A stretch of DNA of 49,793 bases from a bacterium (GTDB lineage Bacteria; Desulfobacterota; Binatia; UBA12015): the NCBI GenBank assembly GCA_030430245.1, contig JAUIFY010000010.1, positions 1 through 49,793 of the forward strand. Direction: 5' to 3'. The number at the start of each line of letters is the position of its first letter. Positions within the stretch are counted from its first letter, which is position 1. The notes beneath the pieces were generated by a model, which did no database searches, was not told where the DNA came from, and saw only the letters and a program-made list of their open reading frames with translations. The translations under genes and the position numbers were made by a program. Shown here piece by piece: positions 1-7,709 of the stretch.

Positions 1-1350
1 GTCGGTGTCGACCGCGAAGCGCCGCGTCGTGTCGGCGAGGACGTCGAGCACGTCCTGGTGGGCGATGCCCTCGTAGCCGAGTCGCGCACCACGGGCGAGA
101 GGCCAGACCTGAAGAGTGTACGGCGGGAAGTCGAAGCCGTCGCCCGCGAAGCCGAGCGTCGCGATGAGGTGCGGGTCGTCGCTCAGCGCGCGGCCCGTAC
201 CGATGTAGAGCTGTTCCGGGCCCTGGAACACGGCACCGAGGTGGTTCTGATCGCTGCCGTGCAGGAAGACGACGAGAGGCGACGGCGTCGGCAGATCTTC
301 GGGGACGTAGACGAGGTACGGCTGGTAGGGGCCGAGGAAGATCGGGCTTCCTTCCTCGTCGATCGCGACGCCTTCCTCGAGCGTGAGCTCCGAGCGATAG
401 AGGTAGGTGTGAAAGCCGGGCGCGAGCGGCGACGGCTGCGCGACCGTTTCGGTCGCGCCGTCGGCGATGCGGGCGAAGTCGATCTCGGCGATCGCCTCGC
501 CGACGTCGAGCACGCCGGCGAGAACGTCGGCCTGTGCGTTGTCCTGCCAGCGCACGAAGCGTTCGCCTCCGACGAAGGCCAGGTCGTAGACGTCGGCGGC
601 GCCGTCGAGCCAGGTTCCCTCACTCGAGGAGATCCCCACGGCCGCGGCGGCGCGCCAGACGGCGCGGCCCGGCTGGAGGACGTGGCGCGGCACGGTGGTG
701 CCGATCACGTTCGTCTCGGGGTCGACGACGGCGTCGAACGCAGGCCCGCGCGACCAGCCATCGTCCCCGTACGTCCAGACGTGCGCCCCGCCCCCCGAGG
801 CCTCGAGGACGACCTCCGCGCCGAGCGCGCCGCGCGTCGGCCAACGGTCTCCGGGGAGGGAGACGGCTCCGGTCGCGGCATCGCGGTCGGTGTCGAACGC
901 GACGGCGAGCACCGGAACGCCCGGGTCGACCAGCGTCTCGAGCACCGCCCAGACGACAAGCGCTCCGTCGCGCAGCGAGATCTGGAGCTGGATGAGATCG
1001 GCGGCATTGCCAGGTGCGGCGTCGGGCGGGTAGGCGACGTCGCCGCCCGCGAACTCGGATTGCGTCCGGTCGCCGCCGGAGACCGCGTCGAGGTTCGCGC
1101 CGCGGTCGTCGTAGGCGTAGTCGGTCCAGACGTACGCGCCCCCGACGTAGGTCTCCGTTCCGGAGACGAGGGGCGAGATCTCGGGGCCGGGAGGAATCGG
1201 CGCGGGCTGCGTCGTCGGCGTCGCGACCGGCGTCGGAGCCGGCGTCGCGCCGGGGGGCTCGTCCGTGGACGGCGGCAAGGAGCCGTCGCCGCATCCGATC
1301 CCCGCGAGGAGAAACACCGCTACGATCGCTCCCACGCGCAGGCGCTCCAT
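1..1350 (-). CDS. Secreted lipoprotein with C-terminal esterase-type alpha/beta hydrolase domain (partial, 3' end outside window)
   Basis: An open frame starts at ATG 1350-1348 and runs off the left edge without a stop, giving 450 codons. The N-terminus is a lipoprotein signal, with a hydrophobic stretch ending LLAGIGC, so Cys20 is the likely lipidated residue. A Pro/Thr-rich linker follows. Residues about 60-300 form a beta-rich module with short resemblance to the C-terminal binding module of glucodextranases. From about residue 345 the sequence turns into an alpha/beta hydrolase: LVVFLHGS near residue 359 is the oxyanion strand typical of prolyl-oligopeptidase/PHB-depolymerase-like esterases. 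The catalytic Ser, Asp and His would lie mostly beyond the edge. An anchored extracytoplasmic esterase is likely; the substrate is unknown. The start is supported by the lipobox only, with no strong ribosome binding site. Confidence 0.75.
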   Translation of the reverse strand, partial: MERLRVGAIVAVFLLAGIGCGDGSLPPSTDEPPGATPAPTPVATPTTQPAPIPPGPEISPLVSGTETYVGGAYVWTDYAYDDRGANLDAVSGGDRTQSEFAGGDVAYPPDAAPGNAADLIQLQISLRDGALVVWAVLETLVDPGVPVLAVAFDTDRDAATGAVSLPGDRWPTRGALGAEVVLEASGGGAHVWTYGDDGWSRGPAFDAVVDPETNVIGTTVPRHVLQPGRAVWRAAAAVGISSSEGTWLDGAADVYDLAFVGGERFVRWQDNAQADVLAGVLDVGEAIAEIDFARIADGATETVAQPSPLAPGFHTYLYRSELTLEEGVAIDEEGSPIFLGPYQPYLVYVPEDLPTPSPLVVFLHGSDQNHLGAVFQGPEQLYIGTGRALSDDPHLIATLGFAGDGFDFPPYTLQVWPLARGARLGYEGIAHQDVLDVLADTTRRFAVDTD

Positions 1351-1732
1351 GGCCCCGAGCCATGGCCGAGTCGGCGGACGGGGTCAAGGTGGGACGCCTC
1401 GCTCGATCCCTGCGATGCCACTCCCCTGGACTGCTCCACGGGCCGTTCGAGACGATCCATCCATACCTACCTCACCTACCTCGACGGAAACGGACGAACG
1501 GGTCGACGTCTCTTCTTCGAGCGTCCCCGAGACGACTCCGACGAACGACGCGATGCCGTCCGCGCGCGGGGAAACCCTCCGCAAAGCGAGCCCTGCCAAA
1601 AACGACGAACCAAGCACGGCCCGCCTCGTTCCAGCCTGAAAAGCTGGACGTCCCGTCTCGCCTACTCGCTCTTCGATCCCAGATGGGCCGCGAGAGGACG
1701 CCGGACCATCGCCGGATCGCGACGCCCCTCGG
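1351..1732. other. Intergenic stretch without a supported gene
   Basis: Open frames exist on both strands here, but none shows a signal peptide, a known motif, a ribosome binding site or the third-position GC bias of the neighbours. A short CCAGC/GCTGG inverted repeat around 1635-1653 has no T-run and is not convincing as a terminator. The stretch probably holds the promoter of the lipoprotein-esterase that starts at 1350. Confidence 0.5.
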
Positions 1733-2161
1733 TCACGTGCCGAGGTCGCCTCGCAGATGTCGAGCGGAGAAGACCGCGTCGATCCTCCGCTGCGTGGGCA
1801 CCCAATCGCACCATCGCGACATCGCTCGTCCTTCCCGCACGGTCGTCGCCCGGAGATCGCGTGAGAAGATCCGAACCCCGTCGCGCAGCACCCGGTGGTA
1901 GAGAAGGGCCGACGCGTGGTTCAAGACGACGACGTCGATCACGTTGCGCTCGAGCCGGGCCATGAGCTCCGACGCGAGCCCTGCCTCGTACCCGTAGGGC
2001 TCGTCGGCCGATCGCGACGGGTCGATCCACACGGCCACGTCCAGGTCGCTGTGCGCCTGGTCGTCCCCGCGCGCCACCGAGCCGAAGACGCAGGCCTCGC
2101 CCACCTCGGGTCGCTGCTCGAACACCTCGCGGAGAGCCGCCTCGTCGTCGCGGTGCACCAC
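1733..2161 (-). CDS. MntA-like nucleotidyltransferase-domain protein (orphan)
   Basis: This 142-residue protein belongs to the minimal nucleotidyltransferase (MNT) superfamily. The diagnostic GSx10DxD motif is intact: Gly27-Ser28, then Asp39 and Asp41 in SDLDVAV, the metal-binding acidic pair. In known systems MntA is the antitoxin that AMPylates a HEPN toxin (HepT) encoded next to it. No HEPN-like partner with an RxxxxH motif is visible within about 350 bp on either side, so the gene appears orphaned or acts alone. The start is one of two consecutive GTG codons (2161-2156). The C-terminal tail after residue 105 (ATTVREGRAMSRWCDW) is unlike standard MntA and may be divergent. Function as an antitoxin is inference. 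Confidence 0.7.
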   Translation of the reverse strand: MVHRDDEAALREVFEQRPEVGEACVFGSVARGDDQAHSDLDVAVWIDPSRSADEPYGYEAGLASELMARLERNVIDVVVLNHASALLYHRVLRDGVRIFSRDLRATTVREGRAMSRWCDWVPTQRRIDAVFSARHLRGDLGT

Positions 2162-2206
2162 GCGGGCGATCCTCGCACGCGCGAGGGCGTGGCAAGAGAG
2201 GCCCCC

Positions 2207-3526
2207 TCACCGCCGCCGCACGCGCACCGGCAATTTCGTATACCCATGCACGAACGACGAGAACGTCCTCTCCGGCTCCTCCTGCACCTCGATCCGCTCG
2301 AAGCGCTGCAGGACCTCCTCCCACAGCACCCGCAGCTGCAGCTCCGCGAGCCGGCTGCCCATGCAGAAGTGGATCCCGTACCCGAAGGATAGGTGGCGGT
2401 CCGCGTTCGGTCGCGCGAGGTCGATCACGTCCCCGTCGTCGAAGACGTCCTCGTCGCGGTTCGCGGACAGGTACCACATGAGCACCTGGTCGCCTTCGCG
2501 GATCTTCTTGCCGCGGAGCTCGCAGTCGCGCGTCGCCGTCCGCCGCATGTACGAGAGCGGCGTCTGCCAGCGGATGATCTCGGGCACGAGCTTCGCGACG
2601 AGGCTCGGATCGGCGACGAGCTTGTCGTACTGCTCGGGGAACGTGTTCAGTCCGTAGACGCTGCCCGACATCGTGTTGCGGGTCGTGTCGTTGCCGCCGA
2701 CGATCAACAGCAGCAGGTTTCCGAGGTGCGCGACGGTCGGCATGTCCTTCGTCGCCTCGCCGTTCGCGAGCATCGAGACGAGGTCGAAGCCGGGCTTCTT
2801 GCGCCGCTCCTCCCACAGGCCTTCGAAGTAGGCGACGCACTCCATCATCTCGTCGATCTTCTGCTGCTGGGTCTCGACGATCGCGCCAGGGCCGGGCACG
2901 GCGAAGACGATGTCGGACCAGCGCGTGAGCTTGCGGCGATCCTGGAGAGGGAAGTCGAAGAGCGTCGCCAGGAGAAGCGTCGTGAGCTCGATCGAGACGG
3001 TGTCGACCCAATCGAACGTCTCGCCCTCGGGGAGCGACTCGAGCACCTTCACCGTGCGCTCGCGGATCTGGGGCTCCAGGTTGGGGAGGTTGCGCGGCGC
3101 CGACACGGCGCGCACGGTGTGGCGCTGCTCGTCGTGCTTGGGCGGGTCCATCGAGATGAACGAGGTCACGCGCTGGAAGCGCGCGTCGTTCTCGGGGGTG
3201 GACCGAAGGCCGAGGGTGATGCCCTTCGCCGACGAGTACGTCTGCCAGTCGCCGTCGACCTGCCGCACGTCCTCGTACTTCACGACCGACCAGTAACGGC
3301 CGGACGATTCGAGCTCGTTGAAGTGCACGGGGTCTTCGGCCCGCAGCCGGGCGAAGTGGTCGCGCCAGCGGTCCTCCCGGAAGAGATGGGGGTTCGCGGG
3401 GTTGATCTCCTCCAGCGCGAGGTCGGCGGCCGCGGGGACGCCCGCCCCGAGCTCCGCCATCTCCATCTCCGGCGTGCGGATGTTCGGGTCCCAATCGTCG
3501 GTCTTTCGTTCGACGGCTTCGCTCAT
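2207..3526 (-). CDS. Cytochrome P450, CYP125/CYP124/CYP142-like
   Basis: A soluble class I bacterial P450 of 439 residues, the usual length. All core motifs are visible: I-helix oxygen-activation motif GGNDTT at 277-282, K-helix EIIR at 316-319, and heme loop FGYGIHFCMG at 381-390 with Cys388 as the heme thiolate. The G-N-D/E-T-T-R version of the I-helix is typical of actinobacterial and proteobacterial CYP124/125/142 enzymes, which hydroxylate sterol side chains or branched fatty chains; the substrate here is not known. ATG 3526 was chosen over a much longer upstream frame because a GGGAGAAG ribosome binding site precedes it and the family starts here. No ferredoxin or ferredoxin reductase gene is adjacent, so electrons must come from elsewhere. 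Confidence 0.93.
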   Translation of the reverse strand: MSEAVERKTDDWDPNIRTPEMEMAELGAGVPAAADLALEEINPANPHLFREDRWRDHFARLRAEDPVHFNELESSGRYWSVVKYEDVRQVDGDWQTYSSAKGITLGLRSTPENDARFQRVTSFISMDPPKHDEQRHTVRAVSAPRNLPNLEPQIRERTVKVLESLPEGETFDWVDTVSIELTTLLLATLFDFPLQDRRKLTRWSDIVFAVPGPGAIVETQQQKIDEMMECVAYFEGLWEERRKKPGFDLVSMLANGEATKDMPTVAHLGNLLLLIVGGNDTTRNTMSGSVYGLNTFPEQYDKLVADPSLVAKLVPEIIRWQTPLSYMRRTATRDCELRGKKIREGDQVLMWYLSANRDEDVFDDGDVIDLARPNADRHLSFGYGIHFCMGSRLAELQLRVLWEEVLQRFERIEVQEEPERTFSSFVHGYTKLPVRVRRR

Positions 3527-3808
3527 GATGTCTTCTCCCGAGAGTCGATCCGCGCGGACCGATCCGACGCACGCGGCACCGCGGCGGCCCGCGCACGGCG
3601 TCGGTCGCGATCCTTCCTTGGTGGCACGTGGCCCGAGGAGAGTCGAGGTCGGCATCGAGGCCCCGAATCCGGGCCGTCGCGCGCCCATCCGACCCCGCAA
3701 CCCACACACCGCTCCCCTGGTCGAAGTCCCTCTTGTCGAGCCCGCGCCCACCTGGGCAGACTGAAGGCCGTCTCGTGGGGCCCGTTGCCGGCCGGGGAGG
3801 TTCGTCCG

Positions 3809-4207
3809 ATGAAGAGAACCCTTTGTCTTCCGTCGATCGCGTACGCCGCGTACGCCGCGCTCGCCGCGTTCGCCACACTCGCCGCGCCCGCGGCGTACGG
3901 GGCCGTGCTCACGACGCAGCCGCTGGAGGTGAGCGGTGCGAACCGGTGCCTCGAGTGCACCGTCGTGAATGTGAGCGGACGCGACGTGAGCGTCGCCATC
4001 GAGGCGGTCGCGAGCGACGGCACGACGACCGACCTCGGAACCTCGGTCCTCGCTCCCGAGACGGCGACGTTCGCTCTCGCCCACTGCGACGAGACGGGCG
4101 ACTTCGTCTGCCGGTTCGACGTCACGGGCGGACGGCGCAAGGTTCGCGCGGCGGCCTGCGAGTTCGCCCTCACTCTCGGCTGCCAATCGGCCGCCGCGGC
4201 GCAGTGA
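3809..4207 (+). CDS. Small secreted beta-rich protein, copy 1 of a tandem pair
   Basis: This is a 132-residue protein with an Ala/Tyr-rich signal peptide and probable cleavage after AAYGA near residue 32. A GGGGAGG ribosome binding site lies 7 bases before ATG 3809. The mature part of about 100 residues contains four or more cysteines, suggesting disulfides in the periplasm or outside the cell. It shares a clear pattern with the next gene: LEC-x-VVNV, SDGTTT, VLAPE, FAL, CRFDV-x-GG-x-R-(K/R)-VRA and a terminal CQ/AQ-type end. The pair therefore arose by tandem duplication. No family name is recognised. The repeated VVNVS and SDGTTT segments suggest a small beta-sandwich, but this is inference. 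Confidence 0.75.
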   Translation: MKRTLCLPSIAYAAYAALAAFATLAAPAAYGAVLTTQPLEVSGANRCLECTVVNVSGRDVSVAIEAVASDGTTTDLGTSVLAPETATFALAHCDETGDFVCRFDVTGGRRKVRAAACEFALTLGCQSAAAAQ

Positions 4208-4221
4208 AGGGAGGTCGACGG

Positions 4222-4614
4222 ATGCTCTTGCGACGCACGGTGCTTCTCGGCCTCGTCGGCCTCCTCGGCCTCGCCGGACTGCTCGGGTTCTCCGCCCCGG
4301 CCGGCGCGGCCACGCTCTACACGGCTCCGCTCTCGTTCCAGGTGCCGTTCGGGCAGGATCTGGAGTGCAAGGTGGTGAACGTGGCCAAGTCCCCGACGAC
4401 GGTTCGCGTCCGCGCGATCTCCGACGATGGCACCACGACCAACGACTCGGGCGACGTCGTTCTCGCTCCGCTCGAGTCGTTCGCGCTCGGCGCGAACGTC
4501 CTGGCCGACCGCCACTACTGCCGCTTCGACGTGAACGGCGGGAAGCGCCGCGTTCGCGCCGGCGCGTGCACGGTCGGCGCGAACGGATGCCGCGCCGTGC
4601 TCCCGGCCCAGTAG
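4222..4614 (+). CDS. Small secreted beta-rich protein, copy 2 of a tandem pair
   Basis: This 130-residue paralog of the preceding gene starts 14 bases after it, so the two are almost certainly co-transcribed. ATG 4222 follows a GAAGGGAGG ribosome binding site; a GTG 18 bases upstream is less likely. The signal peptide is a very hydrophobic Leu/Gly run (LLGLVGLLGLAGLLGF) ending in PAGAA. The mature domain keeps the LECKVVNV, SDDGTTT, CRFDVNGG and RVRAGAC segments of copy 1 and ends in PAQ. It lacks one mid-domain Cys of copy 1 (AHCDE), replaced by an Ala/Asn stretch. Function is unknown. Divergence in the signal peptide is much greater than in the core, as expected of an old duplication. Confidence 0.75.
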   Translation: MLLRRTVLLGLVGLLGLAGLLGFSAPAGAATLYTAPLSFQVPFGQDLECKVVNVAKSPTTVRVRAISDDGTTTNDSGDVVLAPLESFALGANVLADRHYCRFDVNGGKRRVRAGACTVGANGCRAVLPAQ

Positions 4615-4814
4615 CGCGATCGGCACGCCGGACGAGCCCGCCGCCTCCGCGCAGGACGGTAGGCGCAGGACGGCCGCCGCGGCGCGAGTCCTACGAGGTG
4701 GAGTGTGGGCTCGACCGGATCGCGGACGGGGGGCTCTACCGGTGGCGGTGAAGGTCCGACACCGGCGGAAGGCCGCGCGCCGTCTCACGTTCGCGAGCGC
4801 ACACCGGGCCCAGG

Positions 4815-5966
4815 TCAGAGCCTCCCGTCCTCGAGCTCTCCGAGGAACTCCCCGAGCGGCAGCACCTCGATCCCATCCTCCGGGCGCAATCGTTCGTCGC
4901 CGAGGTACACGACCATGCGCCGCTTCACACCGCGCAGCTCCCCGATCGCGCGAAGGCCCTTCGCGAACTCCGGCCTCCACCGACGCGATGCCTTCGCCTC
5001 GATGGCGACGTGCTCGCGGCCGCGAGAGAGCAGGAAGTCGACCTCGGTGAGGCGGCTCTCGGCCGGCGCCCAGTACGCGATCGAGTCGCAGAGTCCGCGA
5101 TAGTCGCGATACGCGCGCAAGACCTGCGCGATCCAACCTTCGAACAACGCGCCGCGGGCCTCGACCTGGGGCCGACCGCGGTCGCCGACGACGGCACGAA
5201 CCAGGCCGGGGTCGACCCAGTAGAGCTTGGGGTGCCTCTTCTCGCGCACCCGCAGGCGCGCCTCGAAGGCAGGCAGGCGAAACGTGAACAGCGTGTCCTC
5301 GAGAATCTCGAGGTAGCCGTGAACGGTCGTGCGCGCGACACCCGCATCGCGCGCGAGGGCCGACACGTTGAGGGCCTGTGCGTGGAACAGACCGGCGATC
5401 GGCAGAAAGCGGGCGAAGCCGGCGAGGTTCCGCGTCGCCGCCTCCGCCTGGATCTCCTCCTTCAGATACATTTGAACGTAGGCATCCAACGTGTCCCGCC
5501 GATCCTCGGCGGCCCAGACGATCGGCAGAGCGCCCCACTCGAGCGTCTCCTCGAGCGAGAACCGGACTCCCAGCTCCTCGGGCACGAACGGATGAAGGGC
5601 GCGCCTCGAGGCCCGACCCGCCAAGAGGTTCACCCCGGCCCGGCGGAGCTTTCGCGCACTCGAACCGGAGAGCGCGAAGCGCAGGCGGCGCGACTCGATC
5701 TTCTGGTGGACGACGTTCAGCAACGCGGGAAGCCGCTGCACCTCGTCGACGACCACCATCGAACCCCGCGGCACGGCGTCCATCTCGGAGCCGAAGAGCC
5801 CGGGGTCCACGAGGTACCGCTGGTAGCGCCCCTCATCGAGGAGGTCGACCCAATGCGCTTTCGGATGCAGGACGCGAAGAGACGTGCTCTTTCCGCTCCC
5901 GCGCGGCCCGAACAAGAAATACGAGCCGCGCGGCGGCTCGAAGAGCCGGGCTAGGCTGTCGGCCAT
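4815..5966 (-). CDS. AAA-type ATPase with C-terminal DUF4143 domain
   Basis: A 383-residue ATP-binding protein of a common orphan bacterial and archaeal ATPase family. The N-terminal AAA domain has Walker A GPRGSGKST at 20-28 and Walker B VVVDE at 71-75, followed by an LSGSSARKL sensor-like segment. The C-terminal half carries the DUF4143 region, with a winged-helix-like stretch (NVSALARDAGVARTTVHGYL) and a nuclease-fold end (DFLLSRGREHVAIEAK) in which the Asp...Glu-x-Lys arrangement is preserved. Such genes are scattered, often horizontally transferred, and of unproven function. It stands alone in the opposite orientation to its left neighbours. Its promoter is unusually AT-rich for this genome, which also hints at transfer. 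The start ATG 5966 has no clear ribosome binding site. Confidence 0.88.
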   Translation of the reverse strand: MADSLARLFEPPRGSYFLFGPRGSGKSTSLRVLHPKAHWVDLLDEGRYQRYLVDPGLFGSEMDAVPRGSMVVVDEVQRLPALLNVVHQKIESRRLRFALSGSSARKLRRAGVNLLAGRASRRALHPFVPEELGVRFSLEETLEWGALPIVWAAEDRRDTLDAYVQMYLKEEIQAEAATRNLAGFARFLPIAGLFHAQALNVSALARDAGVARTTVHGYLEILEDTLFTFRLPAFEARLRVREKRHPKLYWVDPGLVRAVVGDRGRPQVEARGALFEGWIAQVLRAYRDYRGLCDSIAYWAPAESRLTEVDFLLSRGREHVAIEAKASRRWRPEFAKGLRAIGELRGVKRRMVVYLGDERLRPEDGIEVLPLGEFLGELEDGRL

Positions 5967-6002
5967 ATCGTCATATTACGCCGTATTGTGACGACAATGC
6001 AA
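5967..6002 (-). promoter_or_regulatory. AT-rich promoter with embedded inverted repeat upstream of the DUF4143 ATPase
   Basis: Read on the minus strand, TTGCAT (6002-5997) and TAATAT (5978-5973) are separated by 18 bases and match -35 and -10 hexamers. The -10 lies only 6 bases before ATG 5966, so transcription would start at or next to the start codon, giving a leaderless message. Overlapping it is an imperfect dyad, CGTCATATTAC (5969-5979) and GTATTGTGACG (5983-5993), matching at 9 of 11 positions with a 3-base spacer. This is a plausible repressor site. Prediction from sequence only. Confidence 0.45.
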
Positions 6003-6073
6003 GCAGTGTCTCGGAGCGTTCGCCGGCCGGATCGAACCCCGGCGAGAGAATCCCTGGCGTCGCGCGGACGTGT

Positions 6074-6169
6074 TCGACGCCACTCGCGGCGGACGGAGAT
6101 CCGTCCGGTTTCCGGGCGTTCTGGGGAGGACGGGGGGAAGGGCGGCGCTCCTTCCGTGGACGGTGCTCG
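6074..6169 (+). repeat. 96-bp inverted repeat, left copy
   Basis: This 96-bp block recurs in reverse complement at 6485-6580 with only about 6 mismatches. Both copies start and stop abruptly: the outer ends read TCGACGCCACTCG and its complement, and flanking bases do not match. The left copy also contains an internal palindrome, GGACGGAGATCCGTCC. The minus-strand nucleotidyltransferase fragment runs into this copy and loses its family resemblance exactly at the junction. Confidence 0.85.
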
Positions 6170-6432
6170 GCCCAGGAGAGCCCGTGGCAGACGATCTCCA
6201 GCAGGTGCTCGCACGGCGCGAGGCTGCGCGCGGGCTCGCCGCGGAGGTCGATCGAAACCGACGTAGCCAGAAGCTCGCGATCGAGCGCCGCATCGAAGCC
6301 CTCCAGCAGCAGGTGCCAGCGAAGGTCGATGCACCTCCCGCGCGCGTCCTTCAGGTGCAGACCGGTGAGGCCGCCCGTGTTCACCTGCGCAAGCGTCCGG
6401 TCGAGAACGTCGAGAATTCGCTCGGTCGTCAT
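6170..6432 (-). pseudogene. Fragment of a nucleotidyltransferase family protein (NTP_transf_5-like), truncated at both ends
   Basis: On the minus strand the frame from ATG 6432 encodes GRCIDLRWHLLLEGFDAAL and then LAPCEHLLEIVCHGLSW. The IDLxWHLL segment, followed about 40 residues later by L-x-P-x-x-x-LL-x-x-x-x-HG, is the signature of the NTP_transf_5 family, whose members are roughly 300-400 residues. Here the resemblance covers only about 85 residues. The frame then enters the left 96-bp repeat at 6169 and continues as unrelated Arg/Pro-rich sequence to 5971. The N-terminal catalytic part is missing because the other repeat begins at 6485, just upstream. This is a gene remnant between two repeats and is unlikely to be functional. 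Confidence 0.55.
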
Positions 6433-6484
6433 GCGGCGGGCTCGCCCCGGCGCCCATCAAACCGGCACCGGCGCGCCTCGCATT

Positions 6485-6580
6485 CGAGCACCGTCCACGG
6501 AAGGGGCGCCGCCCGTCCCCCCGTCCTCCCCGGAACGCCCGGAAACCGGTCGGATCTCTGTCCGCCCCGAGTGGCGTCGA
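6485..6580 (-). repeat. 96-bp inverted repeat, right copy
   Basis: Reverse complement of the block at 6074-6169, about 94% identical over 96 bp. It ends six bases before the ribosome binding region of the gene starting at 6602, so it may supply part of that gene's promoter. No target-site duplication is visible outside the pair. Confidence 0.85.
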
Positions 6581-6601
6581 TCTTGCGGGTGGAGAGCGAC
6601 C

Positions 6602-7060
6602 GTGACCCGCAACGAACCCATCCACTCCGCGGGCCGCGTCGCCTACGGCGACATCGGCCGTTCCAACGAGATCTCCATCCCCGACGCGATCGTCCCCGAG
6701 CAGTGGTCCTGGGGCACGCGCTCGCTCGCGTCGTTGGCACCCGAAGCGCAGCTCATGGTCACGGTCCTCGACGACGCGATCTTCCAGCTCGCCGCGCTTC
6801 GCGGCGTCGGCGGAGACCGCGCCGCCCGCGAGCGAAGAGAGCTCGAGGCCTGGTTCGCATCTCCCGATGCGTCGTGGCTCTTCTCCTTCGAGAGCATCTG
6901 CGCGACCCTGAACGTCGACGCGGCCGGCATCCGCGCGGCGGTGTCCCGGTGGAAGAAGGAGACCATCGGGCGGCGCCGGACGCGCAAGCGCCGCATCCGT
7001 GCGCAGACCGGACTCACCCGCGTTCTCGGGATGACGCCCGGCGCGCGCGACGTGGCCTAG
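6602..7060 (+). CDS. Conserved hypothetical protein, 152 residues
   Basis: GTG 6602 follows a GGTGGAGAG ribosome binding site. The protein is soluble, without signal peptide or membrane segments. Its C-terminal half contains ELEAWFASPDASWLFSF, then ICATLNVDAAGIRAAV and a very basic tail (RRRTRKRRIR). The W-(L/P)-FSF-x-x-(I/V)-C-x-x-L-x-(L/V)-D pattern recurs in small uncharacterised proteins that I recall from Deltaproteobacteria; it looks like a short helical bundle with a helix-turn-helix-like end. The basic tail would suit nucleic-acid binding, but that is inference. It is convergent with the downstream HdeD-like gene, with a hairpin between them. Confidence 0.7.
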   Translation: MTRNEPIHSAGRVAYGDIGRSNEISIPDAIVPEQWSWGTRSLASLAPEAQLMVTVLDDAIFQLAALRGVGGDRAARERRELEAWFASPDASWLFSFESICATLNVDAAGIRAAVSRWKKETIGRRRTRKRRIRAQTGLTRVLGMTPGARDVA

Positions 7061-7075
7061 GAATCCGACCGCCGC

Positions 7076-7102
7076 CACGCCCCCGGTGAAACCGGGGCCG
7101 TG
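7076..7102. terminator. GC-rich hairpin between convergent genes
   Basis: The sequence folds into a 12-step stem with one C-C mismatch and a 3-base GAA loop (CCCCGGT/ACCGGGG core extended by CACG/CGTG). It sits in the 52-bp gap between two converging genes and could end transcription from both sides. There is no T-run, so it would be a weak or factor-assisted terminator. Confidence 0.5.
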
Positions 7103-7112
7103 AGGCGTCCGC

Positions 7113-7709
7113 TCAGCTCGCCGCGGGCGCGGAGTCGTCCACGTCCGGCAAACCTCGCGCCGCGATCGAAAGCATGATCAGCGACCATCCGTTGAACAGC
7201 ATCTCGATGCCGATGAAGAGTCCGATCACCCAGAGGCCGGACACGGGCCACTCCGCCCAGATCAGGATGCCGAGGAGCAGGCTCATGCCGCCGGAGAGCA
7301 GCAGCCATCCCCAGTGCGGCGGCCGGCCGGCGAGGGCCGCGACGATGCGAAACAGGCCGCTCACGATCAGGAACACGGCGATGACGAGCGTGATGCCGAC
7401 GGCGCTCGCGGCCGGGTTCGCGACCAGCATGCCGCCGACGACGAAGTAGAGGACGCCGCCCAGGAGGTCGACGAAGAAACCGCCCCAGTCCTTCCGCCAG
7501 AAGGCGTGGAACACCTCGGCGACGCCGACGAACATCATCAGCCAGCCGAAGAACACGACCGAGACGAGGGTCGCGGCGAGGGACGAGCCCATCGCGACCA
7601 GTCCGGTTGCGACGAGCACGACGCCGAGGGCCAGGTACCAACCGCGGTTCTTCTTCAGATTGGCAAGGCCGATCCGGAACAGATCCAGCTGTGCGCTCGT
7701 CTCGGGCAT
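7113..7709 (-). CDS. HdeD family (DUF308) membrane protein
   Basis: A 198-residue inner-membrane protein with about six transmembrane helices arranged as three two-helix DUF308 repeats, for example WYLALGVVLVATGLVAMG, then VVFFGWLMMFVGVAEVFHAF, then WLLLSGGMSLLLGILIW. This is the HdeD acid-resistance family; in Escherichia coli HdeD helps at high cell density and low pH, but many bacterial members have no assigned role. ATG 7709 follows a GAGGAGGA ribosome binding site. The charged N-terminus (about 20 residues) and the acidic C-terminal tail (DVDDSAPAAS) should face the cytoplasm. The gene seems monocistronic, since no same-strand gene follows closely. Confidence 0.88.
   Translation of the reverse strand: MPETSAQLDLFRIGLANLKKNRGWYLALGVVLVATGLVAMGSSLAATLVSVVFFGWLMMFVGVAEVFHAFWRKDWGGFFVDLLGGVLYFVVGGMLVANPAASAVGITLVIAVFLIVSGLFRIVAALAGRPPHWGWLLLSGGMSLLLGILIWAEWPVSGLWVIGLFIGIEMLFNGWSLIMLSIAARGLPDVDDSAPAAS

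Noticed and set aside
1265..1639. Possible small gene on the plus strand after the lipoprotein-esterase start
   Set aside because: No ribosome binding site, no motif, and it overlaps the signal-peptide region of the minus-strand lipoprotein.
2207..4186. Extending the P450 N-terminus upstream to 4186
   Set aside because: The added 220 residues are not P450-like and overlap the paired secreted-protein gene; a good ribosome binding site precedes ATG 3526.
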